From positions 1-45,869 of the forward strand of contig CAZBSD010000017.1 of NCBI GenBank assembly GCA_964494735.1: DNA of 45,869 bases, in the 5' to 3' direction. This document shows positions 42,209-45,869 of this stretch, piece after piece. The position numbers and the translations under genes were made by a program. The notes beneath the pieces were generated by a model. It searched no databases. It saw only the letters and a program-made list of their open reading frames with translations, and had not been told where the DNA came from. Within the stretch, counting starts at the first letter, position 1, and the number at the start of each line of letters is the position of its first letter. Source of the stretch: PHAA01 sp964494735. GTDB lineage: Bacteria > Bacillota > Syntrophomonadia > Syntrophomonadales > Syntrophomonadaceae.

Positions 42209-42263
42209 AGGCATCCCCCCGGGCATAATATAGAGGAGAATGAGATGCTTGGGGGGATGGCTT

Positions 42264-42749
42264 GTGAAGGATTTGATCGATCGGATAGAGAAGAGTCTGA
42301 TAAGATTCGTCGTCATCGCTATAGTCATTATGGTGGTGGTGCAGGGCTTTTTATCGATCGACCCGGTACGATTGTACCTTAGTTGGGGCGAGCGGATGGA
42401 AGGGCAAAGCATACAACTGCCGGTCACCAAAACATCTGAGAACGCTGATCCTGATAGCGAACTAGTTGTTTCCCCGCAAGCCCGTATAGCTATAGAGATA
42501 AGCCAGTTTTCCTCCCTGCCCAAAGCCAAAGTGCTGGTAAATGGGGTGGAGAGGGCGGCTTTTACCGGGAAACGAGTCAGCCTGGCTGTCAAAGCCGACG
42601 ATACTGTCGAAATTGACTCGACCGCTTACAACTTTCCCATCGAATTTGGTGTAGCCACAGTATCCTCCAACCTCGTTTTTCCAGAGACAGGCCATAAGTA
42701 CACCGCCAATCAGTCAGTGGTCATGATTGGCAAAGTTATAGTAAAATAA
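42264..42749 (+). CDS. Hypothetical membrane-anchored protein
   Basis: This protein has 161 residues from the chosen start. A basic-flanked hydrophobic helix (~12-32, FVVIAIVIMVVVQGFL) anchors a ~125-residue outer domain rich in beta-type sequence; I do not recognise it. GTG 42264 follows GGGGGG at 42251-42256; an in-frame ATG at 42240 lies too close to its GAGGAG. It sits between larB and the HutP-family gene, with 27 bases to the latter, so it may be co-transcribed with it. Confidence 0.65.
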   Translation: MKDLIDRIEKSLIRFVVIAIVIMVVVQGFLSIDPVRLYLSWGERMEGQSIQLPVTKTSENADPDSELVVSPQARIAIEISQFSSLPKAKVLVNGVERAAFTGKRVSLAVKADDTVEIDSTAYNFPIEFGVATVSSNLVFPETGHKYTANQSVVMIGKVIVK

Positions 42750-42776
42750 GCTAAAACGGAACCAGGAGGTGCTCAT

Positions 42777-43193
42777 ATGGAGCCGGGCAGCAAAATAGCC
42801 GCTTCGTCGGCCATAAAGATGGCATTGTCTTCTTCGCGGGCGGAGGAGGTGCAGATAAAGAAAGCTCTTCTGGATGAATTTGGGGTTAAAGCAGTTGCGG
42901 TTGATTACGGAGGGGAATTCATCTCCTCCATGGCCAAGATAGTTGAGCGCTCCGTGGTAGCAGCCAAACGTGAAGGTGTAATAAAAGACGCCCACTCGGA
43001 TGAAGGGGCTGTAGCCGGAGCCTCCCGTGAGGCTTTATCCCAGATAATGCCCAAGGCACTGGGACTAAATGTAGGCGGTAAAATTGGGGTGGCCCGCTAC
43101 AAAGATCACCTCAGCGTAGCAGTTTTCATGGGAATCGGACTGCTCCACCTGGATGAGGTGGCCATAGGACTGGGACATCGGGCGGTCCCTTAA
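42777..43193 (+). CDS. hutP: HutP-family RNA-binding regulator
   Basis: This protein has 138 residues. The C-terminal GIGLLHLDEVAIGLGHRAV and the middle DAHSDEGAVAGASREALSQI match the HutP family. In Bacillus subtilis HutP binds L-histidine and Mg2+ and prevents termination in the histidine-utilisation leader. Compared with that protein, the ligand histidine at H73 and a C-terminal one (H134) are kept, while the second (H77) is replaced by glycine in this alignment, so ligand binding may differ. No hut genes are present nearby. AGGAGG precedes the ATG. A perfect hairpin and a chorismate mutase gene lie directly downstream. Confidence 0.85.
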   Translation: MEPGSKIAASSAIKMALSSSRAEEVQIKKALLDEFGVKAVAVDYGGEFISSMAKIVERSVVAAKREGVIKDAHSDEGAVAGASREALSQIMPKALGLNVGGKIGVARYKDHLSVAVFMGIGLLHLDEVAIGLGHRAVP

Positions 43194-43205
43194 ATCGAGG
43201 CAATG

Positions 43206-43225
43206 CGATGATCGCTGGATCATCG
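43206..43225 (+). promoter_or_regulatory. Perfect 8-bp stem-loop between hutP and aroH
   Basis: CGATGATC (43206-43213) and GATCATCG (43218-43225) pair perfectly around GCTG. No T-run follows, so it is not a typical terminator. It lies 12 bases after the hutP stop and 32 before the chorismate mutase start. Confidence 0.5.
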
Positions 43226-43257
43226 TTAAACCATAGCTGGGATGTGAGGATGTTAGT

Positions 43258-43641
43258 ATGTCGGTAAGAGGTATCCGGGGAGCCATAACGGTTCCGCGGG
43301 ATGATAAAGAGATGATCTATGGCGCTACCCGGGAGTTGCTGCAGGCGGTGATTGAGAAGAATGAGTTGTCGGCCGAGGATATCATCAGCATAATCTTCAC
43401 CGTCACACCTGACCTCAATTCTGCTTTTCCCGCCACTGCCGCCCGCTCCATGGGTCTGCACACGGTACCCCTACTCTGCACCCAGGAGATACCCGTGCCG
43501 GGTGCCCTGCCGTTCTGCATAAGGATCTTGATGCATGTTGATACGCCCAAAACACAAGTTGAAGTCAAGCACCAATTCCTGCGGGATGCAGCCCAATTGC
43601 GGCCTGATCTCCTGCATGGTATGGATTCCGTCAAGGATTAA
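43258..43641 (+). CDS. aroH: Chorismate mutase, AroH type
   Basis: This protein has 127 residues. It converts chorismate to prephenate for phenylalanine and tyrosine. Compared with Bacillus AroH the active site is readable: R7 (GIRGA), C74, E77 and R89 (CIRILMH); the tyrosine equivalent to Tyr108 is phenylalanine here (F107 in KHQFLRD). LRPDLLHG is the C-terminal signature. GAGG lies upstream of the ATG. No other aromatic pathway gene is nearby. Confidence 0.93.
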   Translation: MSVRGIRGAITVPRDDKEMIYGATRELLQAVIEKNELSAEDIISIIFTVTPDLNSAFPATAARSMGLHTVPLLCTQEIPVPGALPFCIRILMHVDTPKTQVEVKHQFLRDAAQLRPDLLHGMDSVKD

Positions 43642-43767
43642 ATTTGGGCGCTCAAGACCAAGTTCTTACTATAATTCTCCACCTGAATGGTTTCTTATAC
43701 ATGGCCAACAATGCCCTCAATCCAATCCAGCCGGTTAAACCACGCATCTCTTACCAGATCAGATCGG

Positions 43768-44613
43768 TTATCCTTCGCCCCTATCAACCATTATCACCTC
43801 ATAAATGTCAGTGCGGCGGTGCTGCAAGAGGGGCAGTTGGCGCCGGACTTTATCCACCGCAGAAAGATCTATTTGGCAATGCAGGATCTCCTCGCCGCTG
43901 CCAGCTTGCGCTGCTATCCTTCCCCAGGGATCTGCTACCAGGGAATGGCCCCAGGACTTGTACCCGGCTTGGGGATTGCGTGCTGGTGAAGCCGCCACCA
44001 CAAAAACCTGATTGTCCACCGCTCGTGTCCTCATTAATAAATCCCAGTGAGCCGGGCCGGTAGTCAAATTAAATGAGGCCGGCACGATGAGTATCCGGGC
44101 TCCTTTAAGAGTCAGCAGGCGTGCCAATTCCGGGAAGCGGATGTCGTAGCATATCATAACCCCAAAACAGACGTTCTGATAGGTAATTACCTGCAGATGG
44201 TCTCCGGCTGCAAAGGCGTCTGATTCCTTGAATGAGATCTCTCCAGGTATTTCTATATCGAAAAGGTGCATCTTCCGGTGTCTGCCGATTACTATGCCTT
44301 CTTGGTCGAATACATAGCTGGTGTTGAAGACCAGACCATTATCGCCCAGTTCCGGTATTGACCCGCCAACCAGGGTGATTTGGTTGCGGCGGGCTGACTC
44401 CGCCAGAAAGAGAGTCGTTTCTTCCCCGTACGGCTCAGCTTGATCTGCCATTAGCGCAGTGTCGTAGGGCAGATTGAAAATCTCCGGCAAAACCACCAGT
44501 TCGGCACCATCCCGAGCCGCCTGCCTGATCATATCACCGGCATGCAGCAGGTTTTGCCGTTTATTCAGGACGACCTGCATTTGGCATATCGCCAGGTTAC
44601 AAATCTGGCCCAT
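43768..44613 (-). CDS. Nitrilase-superfamily amidohydrolase (omega-amidase/Nit2-like)
   Basis: This protein has 281 residues, cytoplasmic. The nitrilase triad can be read: E44 in VVLPEIFN, K114 in RHRKMHLFD, C155 in GVMICYDIRFPEL. This pattern and length fit the Nit2/omega-amidase group, which hydrolyses 2-oxoglutaramate and similar amides; the substrate is not certain. AGGAGG lies ahead of the ATG on the minus strand. It follows trpS by 13 bases in the same orientation, so they are probably co-transcribed, and faces aroH convergently with 126 bases of sequence between in which no clear terminator was seen. Confidence 0.9.
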   Translation of the reverse strand: MGQICNLAICQMQVVLNKRQNLLHAGDMIRQAARDGAELVVLPEIFNLPYDTALMADQAEPYGEETTLFLAESARRNQITLVGGSIPELGDNGLVFNTSYVFDQEGIVIGRHRKMHLFDIEIPGEISFKESDAFAAGDHLQVITYQNVCFGVMICYDIRFPELARLLTLKGARILIVPASFNLTTGPAHWDLLMRTRAVDNQVFVVAASPARNPQAGYKSWGHSLVADPWGRIAAQAGSGEEILHCQIDLSAVDKVRRQLPLLQHRRTDIYEVIMVDRGEG

Positions 44614-44626
44614 GATGACCTCCTGG

Positions 44627-45622
44627 TTATCCTAAGTAGTTAATGCCCATCGCTTCCCTGACTTCACCCATGGTATCCTTGGCAACCTTCTGAGCCCGGC
44701 TGGTGCCTTCCATCAAAATCTCCTTTACCAGGGCAGGATTGTGGATATACTTTTGCCGTCTCTCCCTCATCGGTTCCAATATCCCGTCTATGCGGGCGGC
44801 CATCTGTTTCTTGCAATCCACGCAGCCGATTTTCCCCTGGCGGCAATCCGACTCGATCTGGGCTACCTCACCGCGGTTGAAGACATTATGATATTCGAAG
44901 ACGGTGCATATCTCCGGGTGACCGGGGTCGGTTTTACGAATCCGGGCCGGATCAGTCACCGCGTCCATCACCTTTGTCCGTATCTCATCCGAGTTGTCAC
45001 TGAGGTATATGGCATTATTGAGACTCTTGCTCATCTTGGTTTTGCCGTCCAATCCTACCAGACGGGGTACCTCACCCACCAATATTTCCGGTTCGATCAG
45101 GACGGGCCGGTAAAGATCGTTGAATCGTCTTACTATCTTGCGGGTCAGTTCAAGATGAGGGATCTGGTCTTCGCCGACCGGTACCAGGTTAGCCTTGAAG
45201 ATGGTGATATCGGCAGCCTGGCTGACCGGATATCCCAGAAAACCATACGTCATATCACTGAAGCCATGCTGCTGCGCCTCGGTTTTTACAGTAGGATTGT
45301 GGCGCAAAACGTTGACTGCCGTGAACATGCCGAAATAGGCTGCCAATTCGTGTATTTCGGGTATCATGCTCTGGATGAAGATGGTAGCGATTTCGGGGTC
45401 CAATCCAGCCGCCAGGTAATCCTCAGCGATCTGGAATGTATCTTTACTGAGGTTCTCGGGATTTTCGAAATTGGTTGTCAGGGCTTGGACATCGGCAATG
45501 ATTATGAAACTCTCATAATCGTGCTGTAATTTAACCCGGTTGGCTACGCTTCCGACGTAATGCCCCAGGTGAAGTTTGCCGGTGGGTCTGTCGCCGGTCA
45601 GTATCCTTGGCTTGATAGTCAT
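44627..45622 (-). CDS. trpS: Tryptophan-tRNA ligase
   Basis: This protein has 331 residues, standard for TrpRS. The HIGH-type motif is GKLHLGHYVG (H18-H21) and the KMSKS loop is GKTKMSKSLNN (~190-200); both identify a class I synthetase specific for tryptophan. The start at 45622 follows GGAGG on the minus strand; a longer in-frame start adds an unusual basic tail. No T-box leader is visible upstream. Confidence 0.96.
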   Translation of the reverse strand: MTIKPRILTGDRPTGKLHLGHYVGSVANRVKLQHDYESFIIIADVQALTTNFENPENLSKDTFQIAEDYLAAGLDPEIATIFIQSMIPEIHELAAYFGMFTAVNVLRHNPTVKTEAQQHGFSDMTYGFLGYPVSQAADITIFKANLVPVGEDQIPHLELTRKIVRRFNDLYRPVLIEPEILVGEVPRLVGLDGKTKMSKSLNNAIYLSDNSDEIRTKVMDAVTDPARIRKTDPGHPEICTVFEYHNVFNRGEVAQIESDCRQGKIGCVDCKKQMAARIDGILEPMRERRQKYIHNPALVKEILMEGTSRAQKVAKDTMGEVREAMGINYLG

Positions 45623-45777
45623 CTTCGTGGACCTCCTGCATTTGTCTGTCCTCAATAAACACTGGTAGAACAACATTTAAGGTATCATTACGCCTGCTAA
45701 AATTCAAGTGCGGGTATAAACTATGGTAAGTATTATGCAGGTTCATAGACGGCTGCCGCCATTTATTTGCGGCGTTA

Positions 45778-45842
45778 TTGACATGGGGTGCGTTTGTGCT
45801 AAAATTCTATTTGTGTGTTTTTCAAACGGGATTATTAGGAGG
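45778..45842 (+). promoter_or_regulatory. Promoter and ribosome binding site for a gene beyond the right edge
   Basis: TTGACA (45778-45783) and TAAAAT (45800-45805) are separated by 16 bases, followed at 45837-45842 by AGGAGG. No usable ATG or GTG follows within the window; a TTG at 45844 is too close to the site. The gene driven by this promoter therefore starts at or just past the edge. Confidence 0.6.
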
Positions 45843-45869
45843 TTTGAGAACGAATTACAAACAATTAAA

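Noticed and set aside
43194..43257. HutP-type NAG-triplet binding sites in the hutP-aroH gap
   Set aside because: A few AG-containing triplets occur, but not in the regular repeated spacing of the Bacillus hut leader.
44741..45529. A 262-codon open frame on the plus strand
   Set aside because: It is antisense to trpS, whose class I synthetase motifs are intact.
45755..45773. GCCGC/GCGGC hairpin as a terminator between trpS and the right-edge promoter
   Set aside because: The stem is only five pairs and no T-run follows on either strand.
45623..45777. A T-box leader for trpS
   Set aside because: No T-box consensus or paired terminator/antiterminator was found upstream of the minus-strand start; the leader seems too short.

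Overview
The window reads as a chromosomal segment from an anaerobic, endospore-forming member of the Firmicutes (Clostridia), most like the Syntrophomonadaceae and their relatives. The grounds are gene content: spmA, spmB, gerW and a BofC-like gene (sporulation), several ferredoxin-linked enzymes including a four-subunit 2-oxoacid:ferredoxin oxidoreductase, formate-tetrahydrofolate ligase, a B12-dependent methionine synthase lacking its usual reactivation module, strong AGGAGG-type ribosome binding sites and frequent TTG/GTG starts. The genus is an inference; there is no rRNA or other phylogenetic marker to fix it.

Layout. 1-2.3 kb is a visibly AT-richer accessory segment: a protein joining a nuclease-like region to a degenerate tyrosine-recombinase domain, a DUF2971 protein, and a gene-free stretch with an 18-bp direct repeat. 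2.5-5.5 kb holds two tandem, clearly duplicated PAS-PAS-HD-GYP proteins (predicted c-di-GMP phosphodiesterases). 5.5-7.5 kb has a divergent pair, comM-like (minus) and tatA-like (plus).

7.6-12.7 kb is the most interesting operon: a SAM-I riboswitch with a legible antiterminator/terminator switch precedes metH (truncated form), a COG1900/DUF39 homocysteine-biosynthesis protein, a NIL-domain ferredoxin and a COG2122/UPF0280 protein. By analogy with methanogens, this set would make homocysteine directly from aspartate semialdehyde and sulfide, and MetH would then methylate it. The whole block sits under SAM control.

12.8-25.6 kb is conserved housekeeping: yebC, an exported alpha/alpha-barrel protein, a BofC-like gene, ruvCAB, queuosine genes queH-queA-tgt, yajC-HD protein-secD-secF, a LapA-domain protein and dtd. 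25.8-33.3 kb carries a large DHH-CBS-nucleotidyltransferase fusion, a site-2-type protease, scpA-scpB, DUF1992, and a sporulation-linked run (DUF2953-gerW-spmA-spmB).

33.3-45.9 kb contains fhs (with a very good promoter), convergent folE, a TrmO-like protein with an FmdE-like C-terminal half, rluB, a 2-oxoacid:ferredoxin oxidoreductase operon headed by a P-loop ATPase and preceded by a perfect dyad, larB, a HutP-family protein beside a chorismate mutase, a nitrilase-family amidase and trpS. The right edge ends in a promoter and ribosome binding site for a gene lying outside the window.

Themes linking the genes: one-carbon/methyl metabolism (fhs, metH, folE), GTP-derived pterin supply shared by folate and queuosine (folE with queH/queA/tgt), and iron-sulfur/ferredoxin chemistry.
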